From Pegea sp. RAD2-039 (taxonomy: Eukaryota > Chordata > Thaliacea > Salpida > Salpidae), in contig JAQGEQ010000071.1 of the NCBI GenBank assembly GCA_034620365.1, positions 2,666,001-2,730,000 of the forward strand: a stretch of 64,000 nucleotides of DNA. The letters are read 5' to 3'. A program made the translations under genes and the position numbers. Within the stretch, counting starts at the first letter, position 1, and every line of letters starts with the position of its first letter. Positions 47,901 to 57,800 of the stretch are shown here, one piece after another. The notes below the pieces were generated by a model. It did not search any database and was not told the DNA's origin. It saw only the letters and a program-made list of their open reading frames with translations.

Positions 47901-50470
47901 ACACTTTAACTGGAAAAGCTGATTATAAGCCATTGTTTATTATTTGATTTTTACACTTTTTCACTGCTATCTACTAATAATTGAATTAAAAGGAAGTTTT
48001 ATTTTAATGAAACAAAGATTTAATTGACCAGAACTTAATCAAAATTTATCTGTTTAAAATATGTACTTTACTACAAAGAACAACATAAAACGGTTTTGGA
48101 AACTTCATAATAGTGTAAGAAATAGGTAAAATATAACTTCTTGTTAGCAAGTTGTCGATCTTTATTTTGTATATACAACGGAAATTACGATTACATTACT
48201 TCAAAATGAGAATTAGAAATCATAGAGTTTGTGGATTCTTTTTTTGTATCTTTGAAGTTTTCTTAAGAATGAAATAATCGAGGAATTATTATTGACAATC
48301 ATAAGATATATATGTGCGCGTGTGAAAGTGTGACATGATTTTAAATGTTCTTTGTAATAAAACTGATTTAAATCCTAAGTAATATAAATTTAACAAAAAA
48401 ACCACCAGCTCAATACCTTGAACTGTAAAACTCTTTGGCAATAAAAATAAGGTTCAAATTTTTTCTTAGAAATTAATCTTGTGTTTGGTGGATAAGAGTG
48501 CTTAAGAAATGAACAGCTACTCACAGAAAAGCACCTAGCTTAATAGTAGCGTGTATACTCCTCAAAAAACTTTTATAACAAACAGTCACTAATATATTGT
48601 TTAGTTTACTTGTCAGGAAATCATAATTTTATCAACTGTGAAAAATTACATCTACAAGAGAATTAATTCTCAAACCAATTCTAATAGTTACTTACAAAAG
48701 CAAAAAAATACCCAGAAAAGTTTTAGAGTATATTTTGTTTGCATACTCATTTATTCTGTAAACTTTTTTAGTTTAATTGATATTAGCTAATACTAATGAG
48801 CCAGAAGCATTTATTTTAAATAGCTTTTTAGTTTCCAGTTAAAAATTTCTGAATCTAATAGTACCATGATATGTAACGTAACAAACCTCTGATCTCCAGT
48901 ATGCTTTACCACGTTCAAATCTGCGGCTTTTGAGTGTGAATACATCTTCTGGTAAACTTTCAGCAGAGCTAGAAGCATCATCATTGCGTACCAGACCTAT
49001 TCCAAAAATGATTATAAATTTATTTGACTAAAAACAGAAAAAAAGAAATTTGATAAAAAGTCAATTTGGTAAAACGTTGTTAAAAATTTTATAGTTTCTA
49101 CCAAGCAACAACTTATAATCAAACAATTAAATGTCGGCTAACATCTTTCTCAATCAGAATTTCAAAATTGAGTCGAATTTTTTAAGCAAAACTTAAAAAA
49201 GATTCTAAAACGTTCTTTATATGAATTGCTTTGATAGTGTTTAAAGAATAGGCGTCTCCTAAACCTCAGTTAGTTTTTAAATATTAAGCGAAGTTTTATT
49301 ACCATATGTAATCACAATTTATTGACACTCAAATAAAACCACAAAACAAATTTTATAAATCAAACACGAAATGTAAAGTACAGCCGCTGTCATTTGTATA
49401 TATAGCTCATATAGAAAATATTTACTCTGCATAAAACTATAAAGGAAGCAATAATACTCGACACCGAGGAAAGTTTGCAACAGACACAAAATTGAATTAC
49501 ATTCTTTAAAGGTACAAAGGTATTAAAAGGTAATGAATAGTAAAATAGTAATAATGATTATTAAATAAATATTTTGTTAAATGTGCTGCTCTTTCTAATG
49601 TATGAATATAATAATTTTCACTTTCTTTCTAGCGGAAGCAGTTCAGATAATAATCTTTAATATTTTGTTTGACTTCTAAACAAAAAGATAATTTCCGAAG
49701 AACAATGAAACTTGAAATACCAGCGGATAAGTATTAGAGTTATTTTTTCGTCTTAATATACCATTTATGTTAGATAAAGATTAGCTTAGTTTATACTTCA
49801 AATCGACATACCTTTAGAGTGGGTCGGCATCATCAAAATAAGTAACAAAATAACGTTGAAAGACAGTTTCAATGAAAACCTGCAAACAAAATAAAAGGTA
49901 TTTCAGATATCTTCAAGTACAATTTCAATGAACTTATAATTAGAAGCTGTAAGTTCAGTAATACAAGTTATGTTTACAGTAACTAAACAATGACCTTTAA
50001 CCTTAAAAGATTAATATTTAATATAATGATAAACAAAAGATGACTACAGTAGTTAAAATAATCTATTATATTAAAACGATATCTGAACAGAGTTCTTTGT
50101 TTTCTTACACAAGTTACTTGTACTGTACCTCGTCACATTTGAATACATTTTAAAAATAACTTTATTTATATCTCTAAAAATCTGACTAACAAAGTGATGA
50201 CTTATCAGATGATAAAGTTTAATTTTAGATTCTATCTACAAGATATTCATCATTGTATAGATTTTACTCGTTATTCGCATCAATTTAACAAAGTATCAAT
50301 TCTAGTCGGGATGTTGTCTCAAATAATAACTTCTAGCTGACGCCTGCATTTCATAATTGAAAGTTTTCAAGTTTAGTTTCAATTTATTTGGATTTTGCTG
50401 ATTTAATTAACTTCTTATAAATGTATTAGAAATGTAAAAGTAATTACCCAAAGTCCATAAAATCGAAAAC
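16986..50470 (-). CDS. Minor fibrillar collagen gene (TSPN - linkers - triple helix - COLFI), about 63 exons
   Basis: Secreted procollagen chain that should trimerise through its C-propeptide and assemble into thin extracellular fibrils. Order in the protein: start exon and signal peptide (50.5-49.8 kb), TSPN/laminin-G-like domain (49.0-40.5 kb), Cys-bearing and Thr/Ser-rich linkers (40.2-39.0 kb), a triple helix of about 990 residues in about 50 exons (39.0-20.6 kb), a Pro-rich C-telopeptide exon, and the fibrillar C-propeptide (18.0-17.0 kb). The predicted total is about 1,800 residues. The exon pattern (54 bp, 45 bp, 108 bp, 162 bp units starting with a Gly codon) is the ancestral fibrillar-collagen pattern. 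A TSPN domain plus a slightly short helix with imperfections is known from clade C (types XXIV/XXVII), my preferred class. Clade B is the alternative. Intron sizes range from 49 bp to about 3 kb. Confidence 0.93.
19082..19261 (+). CDS. Nested small ORF with N-terminal signal anchor (59 aa)
   Basis: It lies on the plus strand inside the 2.1-kb collagen intron 17961-20037, so antisense to the collagen. An ATG opens [20 protein letters not shown]: two basic residues, a strongly hydrophobic segment of about 15, then an Arg. A polar tail [18 protein letters not shown], one Cys and a basic end follow, up to TAG. The layout suits a type II membrane protein or secreted peptide. It could also be the first exon of a longer gene, with a weak donor at GAAAAAAG|gtcggt. 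I do not recognise a family. A+T-rich DNA can produce such hydrophobic ORFs by chance. Confidence 0.3.
   Translation: MKRMFFIILAVFTFSIIIYRIYQDFTTDSIKSNEFADKLIISDLSFSYCNRPEKRSVRF
20038..20133 (-). CDS. Collagen: C-telopeptide / linker exon
   Basis: A 96-bp exon (32 codons) between ctacag and gtgaaa, phase 0 at both ends. It reads [20 protein letters not shown] and on to QTLKQEHE, a Pro/Gln-rich non-collagenous spacer between helix and C-propeptide. The following exon begins [16 protein letters not shown], likely the start of the propeptide stalk. No obvious BMP-1 Ala/Gly-Asp site is present in this exon. Confidence 0.7.
20647..30517 (-). CDS. Collagen: central and C-terminal triple helix (41 exons)
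   Basis: Transcript order: 30464-30517, 29620-29664, 29512-29562, 29380-29424, 28948-29001, 28047-28100, 27853-27906, 27470-27523, 27369-27422, 27262-27306, 27153-27206, 27057-27101, 26952-27005, 26588-26641, 26474-26527, 26365-26418, 26249-26302, 26100-26189, 25980-26033, 25865-25918, 25758-25811, 25487-25648, 24845-24898, 24616-24669, 24456-24563, 24299-24352, 23996-24049, 23883-23936, 23215-23268, 23099-23152, 22867-22920, 22700-22753, 22501-22554, 22263-22316, 22061-22168, 21847-21954, 21737-21790, 21146-21208, 21015-21086, 20914-20949, 20647-20712. I translated each: Gly-X-Y throughout except 29512-29562 and 27470-27523. The last exon ends the helix with [10 protein letters not shown] and runs into FITSIVNE. 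Lys and Arg are frequent in the Y position. Single cysteines occur in 29380-29424 and 27262-27306. Confidence 0.92.
28612..28644 (-). CDS. Collagen: candidate 33-nt cysteine microexon
   Basis: Inside the intron between exons 28948-29001 and 28047-28100, a segment flanked by cccactatcatcag and a consensus donor gtaagttt would add [11 protein letters not shown] in phase 0. It would insert an 11-residue, two-Cys break in the triple helix if included. It may be an alternative cassette or a chance pair of splice sites. Confidence 0.3.
30518..33101 (-). other. Large collagen intron (2.6 kb)
   Basis: A+T-rich intronic DNA. A short open stretch on the plus strand near 31139-31295 ([20 protein letters not shown] and onward to a stop) looks somewhat protein-like and may be a transposon relic. 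Otherwise nothing was recognised. Confidence 0.4.
33102..37872 (-). CDS. Collagen: N-terminal third of triple helix (9 exons)
   Basis: Exons in transcript order: 37819-37872, 37689-37751, 37552-37602, 37236-37298, 34548-34592, 34335-34388, 33700-33744, 33400-33453, 33102-33146. Sizes are 54, 63, 51, 63, 45, 54, 45, 54, 45 bp. Each starts with a Gly codon in phase 0 and, apart from 37552-37602, is an unbroken Gly-X-Y run (for example [18 protein letters not shown]). The 51-bp exon reads [17 protein letters not shown] and interrupts the helix. The 2.6-kb intron 34593-37235 carries two antisense retroelement tails. The 33.1 kb exon is followed by a 2.6-kb intron down to 30.5 kb. Confidence 0.88.
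35143..35215 (+). mobile_element. Retrotransposon 3' tail, family A copy 3 (severely 5'-truncated)
   Basis: 'gagaatgtgtgttagtgggaggtgctctcttcaggcaccctccttcg' followed by an A/T tail is nearly identical to 46751-46800, the 3' UTR end of family A copy 2. Only about 70 bp are present, as expected of a non-LTR insertion truncated at its 5' end. It is antisense to the collagen gene, in an intron. Confidence 0.75.
36330..36482 (+). mobile_element. Retrotransposon 3' tail, family B copy 3
   Basis: It ends in 'cagccatgtgttgaataaaataaataaa', matching the family B copy 1 terminus 'cggccatgcgttgaataaaataaacaaa' at 3866-3893. The preceding T-rich 'ctttctata..aatt..aattgtaa' stretch also resembles copy 1. 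It is antisense within the 34.6-37.2 kb collagen intron. Confidence 0.55.
38965..40236 (-). CDS. Collagen: N-terminal variable region and Cys-rich junction to the helix
   Basis: Three exons. 40102-40236 (45 codons) contains [14 protein letters not shown] and YKC. 39231-39823 (593 bp) has a basic N-terminus with KKVKKRK, a possible proprotein-convertase site, then a Thr/Ser-rich stretch with several N-glycosylation sequons (NVT, NLS, NST, NTT, NIS). 38965-39139 joins with one base and reads LSAGINLIK...[10 protein letters not shown]...[15 protein letters not shown], four cysteines right before GPHGDTGTK opens the triple helix. Splices used are ACA AA|gtacac and tatagcag|G TTA, which keep the frame. 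The Cys cluster is not a VWC or WAP module I recognise. It may make interchain disulphides at the N-end of the helix. Confidence 0.7.
40507..48996 (-). CDS. Collagen: TSPN / laminin-G-like N-terminal domain exons
   Basis: Three exons are secure and join in phase: 48887-48996 ([10 protein letters not shown]...[11 protein letters not shown]), 45746-45907 (54 codons, [12 protein letters not shown]...FEN) and 43294-43557 (88 codons, [12 protein letters not shown]...LIMAG). The last carries [16 protein letters not shown], equivalent to the 'W..l.l.v....v.l.vDC' strand and first Cys of TSPN domains. A further segment at about 40507-40694 contains [18 protein letters not shown]...QNC. It matches the terminal 'F.G.iq.l.i......aAY..C......C' of TSPN, but its splice phases are unresolved (see findings). 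The introns between these exons are 2-3 kb. In other minor fibrillar collagens this domain is retained or slowly processed and limits fibril diameter; that role here is inferred. Confidence 0.75.
40695..43293 (-). other. Large collagen intron (about 2.6 kb)
   Basis: A+T-rich intron between the TSPN exon at 43.3 kb and the uncertain TSPN end exon at 40.5-40.7 kb. A small exon that would reconcile splice phases could hide here, but I could not identify one. Confidence 0.4.
46426..46830 (+). mobile_element. Retrotransposon 3' end, family A copy 2
   Basis: Plus-strand reading gives [36 protein letters not shown] and [10 protein letters not shown], the 'WN.LP......FK..L' end of a CR1/Jockey-like RT. 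A 3' UTR follows with gagaatgtgtgttagcggga and an A/T tail. It is about 85-90% similar to the corresponding part of copy 1 (about 385-585) and keeps the open TWNQLP frame that is a stop in copy 1. It is antisense, in the collagen intron 45908-48886. Confidence 0.78.
49812..49879 (-). CDS. Collagen: signal-peptide exon
   Basis: A 68-bp exon flanked by gtttgcag and gtatgt. In the phase that joins both neighbours it reads [22 protein letters not shown]. That is a basic start, a hydrophobic core of about 13 residues and a polar end, a textbook secretion signal. Cleavage is likely after THS or KG. The terminal G joins GT of the next exon to make Gly. Confidence 0.75.
50448..50470 (-). CDS. Collagen: candidate start exon (11 coding nt)
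   Basis: On the minus strand tggtatag is followed by 12 nt of UTR, then ATGGACTTTGG and the donor gtaatt. The two leftover bases GG join the G that opens the signal-peptide exon, giving M-D-F-G-FSLKLS. Phase and position fit, and an acceptor again sits close upstream of the ATG as in the housekeeping genes. The exon is so short that chance is a real alternative; another first exon farther upstream, or a split ATG, cannot be excluded. Confidence 0.4.
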
Positions 50471-53400
50471 CTATACCACAAAAAATAATCATATTCAAAA
50501 CGGAAAAAGTATTTCAGATATCAATGGCCCATCGCTATCTCAAGCAAATAAATAAAAACTTACATCTTTAAGATAAGGGCACACCCTTGATAACAAGTGT
50601 TTTCAGATTTAAAAACTTGCTATGGTGGCTTAAGCGAGTCTTCTTTCGTTGTTTCGATATAAGCTAATGTTTGCTCATCAAAAAAGATAGCCGGAAGTTG
50701 AAAGCTGATTTATCAATAACATAAGATGATAAATTCAGAAAAATTACAGAAATAACTTTCATCTTGCGATTGAACTTGTAAATTACTACCATTATTAGTG
50801 TACTGTACATTTCTCTAAACGTTTCTAAACCTTTTTATAAATGTTCAGTTTTTCTTTTAGCAATAATGATGTAAAATATAAATTTTTCAAATGAATTGAA
50901 GTGAAGCGATTCTGTAACACAGTATTGATAGATATTTGCTATCCACTAAATGATGTTCATTCAAATAAGAATCAGAAAGTATTTCTTTTATTGTAAAATT
51001 TAATAAAATGTTAATTTTAATTCAAAGTAAATATTTCAGCAAAAGTTTAGAAACAATTATATTCTATAATAATAATATATATTATAAATATAAATATTTA
51101 CATTATATATATTTATATATGTTTATATTAAGATAAATATGTTTATATTATGTAAACACACAAAAAAACTAAATCCTATCAATCTAAGAATTAACAATTT
51201 GAGTAAAAGTTAATTGCTATCAATCAATTGATGATAACATCAAGACCAAATGTTTCAAACAATAAATAAGTTATGTTGGAATAAGAGACTGGTTTAATAT
51301 ATCTTTGAGTTACGTTAGTAATCTCAAAATCTGCATTCGTTGTATTTGAAAAGCATTTCAGCAAACGCCTAGCCAAGCATTTATTGATAGAAATATTTTA
51401 ACCTAGCTGTCGGCGGCAGCTTCAAAACTATAAACAGATGCCTCTTCAATTAATTCATACACTGTATTAGCCTATTTAGTTAAGTTTCATTTCGCACAAA
51501 TGACTTAAAACAAATTTGTTCAGATTCTCGTTTTAGCATAAAAAGTAAGTAGTTATAGATTTAAGCATATAATTTTATGTACAAGTATTTTAATGCAAGT
51601 TTTTTATTGGTGATTTTATTCACTGTTTACATGCAATTGTTAAACAATTTACTTTAAATTTCACAACTCGTTTTATAACCATTACCAGTAACAATAAATG
51701 CTAAAAAATGTTGAAAGTAGAAGCCTGTTCTGAAGAAAGGTTATCGATAAGATACAAACCTGTTTGTTTATCCAAAAAAAAATGCTTCATCAGTTGGTTT
51801 AAATGTTTGTTTTGTCAAAGTTAACCTGTTATTCAGTTTCAACAAATTTCTTCTTTTGATTGAATTTTGTTTAAAAAACTTGTTAATTCAAAAATATCAT
51901 TTTTAATCTTTGATTTTTTTATAAAAAATGACTTTTTCTTACAATAGTATAACGTAATAAGATTTTCTTTCAATAGATCACTTTGCAATCTTATCTGACT
52001 TGTATTCTGCGTCAAATTTCCTATTTCTCTGATGGATAGCTAGTAAAATAACTGATGATTTGATTGGCTGTGTAAAAGAGTGAAAAAGTTCAAGTGAATG
52101 TAATCTTACAAACGTTTCTGTCAGAGATGATACTCTCAAATTTCAGGGACGCTTTAAACGGAAGAATTTTAAAGCTCTTCAATATTCTTTTATTTAACTT
52201 CAAGACAGCTTTATCCTAAAAATTCTAGATTGTAATTTTAAGTTCCAAAAATACACTTGAGCTTTTCCACAGTTTTTATGCAGAAATTTGTTATTTATTG
52301 AAGAAAAAGATGAAAAATGATGATTCATTTTAATAAAAAGGAAAATAACTCGATTTTCGAAGAATGTTGACGAAGATCATCAATCAAAATTTTGACAAAT
52401 TGAAAATGAAAGATAAAGAAATTTTCTTTATGTGGGTTGAATGAATTTTTTAACAGAAAGTCCCAACAAACATCTAGGACGCTGTAAATGTCGATATTTA
52501 TGTTAATTTCTTTATTATTTTTTTGTTTTTGCAGCATATTTGGTATTTGCATTAAAAATTGCCCATCTGTTTTTACATGATCATTTCAAAGGAGTTGTTT
52601 CACTCTTTACCATGGTTACTGATGCGTGACTGAAACCAGCGTAAAGCATAAAGAGGTTTTTCAATTTGATTAATTTGTTTCTAATTTCAACCTTTTTTTA
52701 AACACGTACAGAGCAGGTTGAAATTAAAAGTCAATTTATATAGATTTGACAGTGGTTATGAGATTGTTGACAAAAGAAATTTGTAAGCTCTTAATGATTT
52801 GTTTTCAAAAAATAAGAATATTTTGATTATAACTGAAATAAGTTCAAATTTATTGATGGTACAAAAACACTTTTCTGATTCTGCTTGTTTGAAAAATGTC
52901 GAGTATTTCCTGTCTTTCACTTGCTTATTTGGGTGTAACTGACACTAAACCTCAAAATACATAAATTTTGTTAAATTTAAGGGTAATATGAGTAGTTAAC
53001 AGAAAAATAATAACTGCTATGATTGCTAAATTTATTAATAAAAAGCAAAACAAGGTTAAAGTAGTTAATAAATCACAAAAGTTATTTGATTTCATTAAAT
53101 GTTTAAAAAGAAAAGCTTTTTATCATTTTAATAGATAATAAAAAAAAGTTGAAAATATCATATAACCTGTAAAATGTAGAACATTACTTATAGCATTAGT
53201 GTGATGTTTTTTAAAATGTTTTTGTCAATTCTATCATTACCTTCACTGATATTCAATGATTAGTAAGTTTAAAATTGCTAAACAGTTAATTTACCGATAA
53301 TTCAACTTTTGTTTTAAGATTTTTTTGTTTTATGAAATTAATTTTTGCTTTCTATTGATATAGGGTAAACTTGTTAAGTTGCTTTTGTTTAATATGAAAA

Positions 53401-53860
53401 AAAAACAGCTAACATAAAACCTAAAATCGGATTAAAGTTATTTTTTTAACAGTTAATATTTCCCTATTGGTTGAATGCTTCATGATTTTTTCATTTTTGA
53501 TCAAAATAAAACAAATTTCACTTTTTCTAAATATAACTTCGATTTTGACTAAGCAAATTTCCTCAAAGAAAGTTATTTTTTGACTAGAAAACAAGTAAAC
53601 ATATTTTTAAGATTAGTTTGATGTCTAGCCGACATGGCCGGCTGCAATTGTTACCGGAAATAGTGAGGAAAAACATATTTGATTTAAATAAATCTTCAAA
53701 AGTAGCTGTTAAATGACTCAAAAAGTTTCAGTGAATTTGAAATTCAAGTTCAAAAAAGTAAAACTAAAGTATATAAATAACTTTAGTTATTTCCTATCGT
53801 GTCTATTTTATGAGAAGTTGTACAAGTAAGCTATCAAAGTAGAAATATCGACAACAGGTT
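50471..53860. other. Upstream/intronic A+T-rich DNA, no gene seen
   Basis: No exon is supported. About 51060-51160 is nearly pure A/T with repeated tatat/ttatat units. If the collagen has a farther 5' exon, this would be its first intron. Confidence 0.45.
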
Positions 53861-53866
53861 ACTTAC

Positions 53867-54051
53867 TTTGTGGTACAAACACGGCCCATCAAACAATAAA
53901 ACATCTTGGATGTTGGTGCATGCAAAGTATTCGTTATGCATGAACAGATTTGTGTGTGATTGTCTCTGATATGGGACTTTCTGTTGTCATGAATGAATTT
54001 TTTTTCTTTAAATTCTTCTTTTGCACTGCTTCGACGTGAATCACTTACCAT
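53867..54051 (-). other. Exon-like segment with strong donors, possible 5' exon
   Basis: On the minus strand an ATG at 54051 opens 62 codons (VSDSRRSSAKEEFKEKKF and on to GRVCTTK) and runs directly into the consensus donor AAG|gtaagt at 53866. A second consensus donor overlaps the start itself (ATG|gtaagt). Its frame does not join the collagen signal-peptide exon. It would serve as a non-coding 5' exon of that gene, or belong to another gene, or be chance. A cluster of palindromic promoter-type sites lies 650-750 bp upstream. Confidence 0.25.
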
Positions 54052-54691
54052 TTTACTGATAAAACAGAAAATATTATAAAATTATCATAAATTGAGCTAA
54101 AAAGTTATTAATTCTGTTTATTATTATTAAATATTTATTAGAAAATTAAATTTGAAGTTAAAGTGAATGAAACTTTAGAATGTAAATTCATCAAGTTTTA
54201 CCTCTTTTAAATATCTTTGAAAATTGTAGCTAAAAAAAGATTAGGAATATTTTGTTTATAAATACTGATGGTGAAATTTGGGAATAGGACATAGCATATG
54301 GCTCAAACAAAGAATTGTAAAAATTTCCGAAAGATGATTAACTTTCTTATTTTAAATTCTTCTAAAATGAGAAAAAAATATTATTTTAAGAATATTTATT
54401 TTCTAAATAAATCGAAAGGTCGAAATTAAAACTTACGATACAATTATAAAAGAATCTTGTAAGCATAATAGTGAAAAACTAACAGACTGTTTAGATACTT
54501 TATAATCTTTGACTATTAGAAATTAAGACCTTAAAATTCAATCTTTTTATAAAACTAATAAAAGTAGGATCTTTCCAGTTATAACATCTCGTTACAAAAC
54601 ACTTAATCATTTAAACAATCATTCATTAAATAATCTTCGATTGATTACTCATTCTAAAACCTTTTTCATTACTTTATTGTAATCTTGTAAT

Positions 54692-54804
54692 TGACGTCAG
54701 AAAGTCACGTGACAACTTTTGGCATAAACTAAGACTTCCTACTGAACCTCACGACCTGGTGTGACTTTTTGCTTCTTTTTTCAAGAGTACAATACAACAC
54801 GTGT
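54692..54804. promoter_or_regulatory. Palindromic CRE and E-box cluster (possible promoter/enhancer)
   Basis: Within 113 bp lie TGACGTCA (54692-54699), the 10-bp palindrome GTCACGTGAC (54704-54713) and ACACGTGT (54797-54804). These match CREB/ATF and bHLH E-box cores. They are striking in such an A+T-rich background and sit in a locally more G+C-rich patch. No gene starts immediately beside them; the nearest candidate is the minus-strand segment at 53.9-54.05 kb. Confidence 0.35.
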
Positions 54805-54809
54805 CAAGA

Positions 54810-57800
54810 AGCTATTATAATTACATTGACATGAATAGTACCAAAAAGAGCTGGTATTTGCCAGTGATGTGACTCTGCTATAACTTATTTAACTACCCGA
54901 CTAAAAAGTTGGTTTGCCGAAGGCGAACGCAATTCAAATTTAAATTGCAAGCTTACTGAGCCTGAAAGGCGAAAGCTGACATCTTCTTGCTATCTTATAC
55001 GGCGTTCCACACACTGCTTTTGATGAACTTAACTTCTCACTTATTAATATTTGACTCTAACAACTTGTTAACTTCATGAGAAAAAAGAGCGATTTGTGTT
55101 TTGTTTCGCTCGTTCGTTATCTAATAAACTTTCGATTTTTTGATTCTATCTTTTCATGACTGAAATTTCAGATTTGATGTAGTTAAGATTTTAGGAGTTA
55201 TTTTTTAAATATTTCTAAAAATATTTTTTTCTTGTAGCTAAAAATAAGCTTGTTTCAAAGCAAGCGAATCATAAAAAAATATTTTAGCCTACTGAACCAA
55301 ATCTAGAAATATTATGATTTTTTATTCAAAAAATAAAAGCGTTTGACACAAATACAAATTCTTAATTAAGAAATCATGAGTTATCAGTCGAAAAATTGAA
55401 TATTATATCTACCTTATAGCGATTATATTATAAATTTTAGACTACGATAAATAAGTATAAGTTGAATAAGTTGTCAATTATATTGAACAAAATGCTAGTA
55501 CAAAATGAAAATTATTTATTTCAAAAGTACACAAGTGATGAGAACGTAAACAGACATGTTTAAAAAGAAGAAAAATGATTATGTCACCTCATTAGTATAT
55601 TTATGAAGGTCTAGTTAATTATCAAACCAAAAAATAGGAAAACTCTCCTTTGGTATTTTAAGGAAAACTAACTTAACCTTTTACTTGACAAGAAATATCA
55701 AGTTGGTTAATTTATGGCTAGCTTGATATATGTAGAAGAAGTTTAAGTTAATGATGAAATCTTTATTATTAATCACTATTTCATAGAAGATTAATGTACA
55801 TCTCAAATCTGATGCACGAGTACTTGTATCTATGACTTAATTATAACCCATGCCCTCACCTAATTTATAAATTTATTTTTAATTTTTCTCAAAAAATTAG
55901 ACCTGTCTGTTAACTTGTCTGAATGAGTTTGAAAAAAAGGAATTACTAATTCATCATTTATATTATCTGAGTTTTAGCATACACAAGTTCTTAGTTTCTC
56001 CTTATCACTGTCTGTAGTTGATCACTGCTTCCATTGAAACATGCAAATGACAGTTAATTATATCTGACACATTTTAGAAGAATTTCTGATAAAGTTATTA
56101 TAAAATCTTCCCACGAAACTTGCGAGATATCAGCTGAACGTTGAACTTTGCAATCAATTTAAGTATTTTTTGCACAATAATAATACCAAAGTGCTTGTTA
56201 TGTTTACTTTGAAGATACTGAACATCACATTTTGCTTTAAGTCTGAATAATAAAAACAGAACAAAGTAAAGGTACCAGTCCATTTTTTAATTTACGAATT
56301 CTTGGAAATAAACTTAAACTTTTTGTCTACTAGTCTACACAAAAAAAGACTTCCGAATAATATAGTTGGCTGCAACGTACATAAGACTAGAAATGATTTA
56401 CTTACACGTGCTTCAGTTTTTTATCAATACTCTTTTTTTCTTTCTCTCATAATTTCTGGTACAAACTGTTGTATTTAATCTTCTAAAGCGGTTCATTGAA
56501 ACAAATCATATTATTCTTTGCGGTTGTTCAACAACAAAAATAGCAAAACATGTCTCGCACATCAGTCTCTATTCACAGACTCAGGGGCTGTGATTATAAC
56601 AGATATCAACTTTTATTAGTTTACCAGCTAAGAATTGGTGTGAAGGAGCTGTGTGTGGCAAAAAAAGTGTCAGTGAAAAAACTGTTGAGTTTTGTTCATG
56701 ATAAAGAATACCAGGCAGTAATGAAAAGGAAACGTTGTCAGTTTTTTTAAGTTTAACTTGACTGGCTTTCAAATGAATAACTACATGTTGTCAATCTGTT
56801 TAGAGTTTTTCAACTTTAAGAAAAAAGTTTTAAAAGCTTGGATAAAATGTCTTCGAACAAATAATCCTTTTTTAGTTTAATGACTCAAGTTTTCCATACA
56901 AGCTTTTAATGGTTATAAATATTTGACTATATTGCAGTAGCATCTCACCCAAAAAACCCTAAAGTGTTTTTATAGCCTTTTAAAGACTATTTTAATTTTT
57001 TGGCGGTAAAATAAATATCAAGTCTTTTATATAGATTATTACATGAGCATTATTACTGTTTCAAGTATCATACTAAACCTCGAAAACTCTTCTGAATGTC
57101 TATTAAGAAGTGCATTACGAGACAATAAATCATAAGAAAATGTGTATAGTGACTTAATTGGTATTAACAAAACTGAAAGAATTTTCATCTCAAAGGTAAT
57201 AGATCAAAATTGATAAGTTATTGCTTTTACAAATGTCTGCCACTTTTTAAATGTATTTAAAAGTTTAGTCTTCAAATTTTTTAATTAAAATAGAAAAATA
57301 TTCAATTTATTTTAACTGAAAACATTTCGTTTAATTATTGAGGCTTTTGATTGAAAATATATTTAAGAAATATAATAAATCTAATAAAACTTGTGGAAAC
57401 TAAATTATCAGTGTTATGCAATAACCAATTTTTTAAAAGCTGCCAAAAAGTTTACATGAAAAACTATAATAGCTGTAAATCTAAAAACAAAATTATACCA
57501 GAAAACAGAAGCTAATACATTCGAATATTTCATCATCATGTTATGTTGGTTAATAAAGAATGCTTAACTTAAAACTACCAACAAGATTTAATGAACGAGA
57601 AATTATATAAGTCTGTGACATCAAATATTTAGTGTGGTGAACTTGTAAACTATTTGACAAGTGGTGTGATCAAACTTCAAACAACAAAAGCTCTCAAAAC
57701 TTTTATTTGAAGTCTTTTTTGATAAATCATTACATCAGATTTAAATTCAGAAGCAGCTAAATGTATTTACATGAAATTTAAATCTATGTTCGACATAATT

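Noticed and set aside
56550..56772. Overlapping ORFs on both strands (66 and 63 codons)
   Set aside because: Neither shows a family motif, and mutual overlap of similar length suggests chance.
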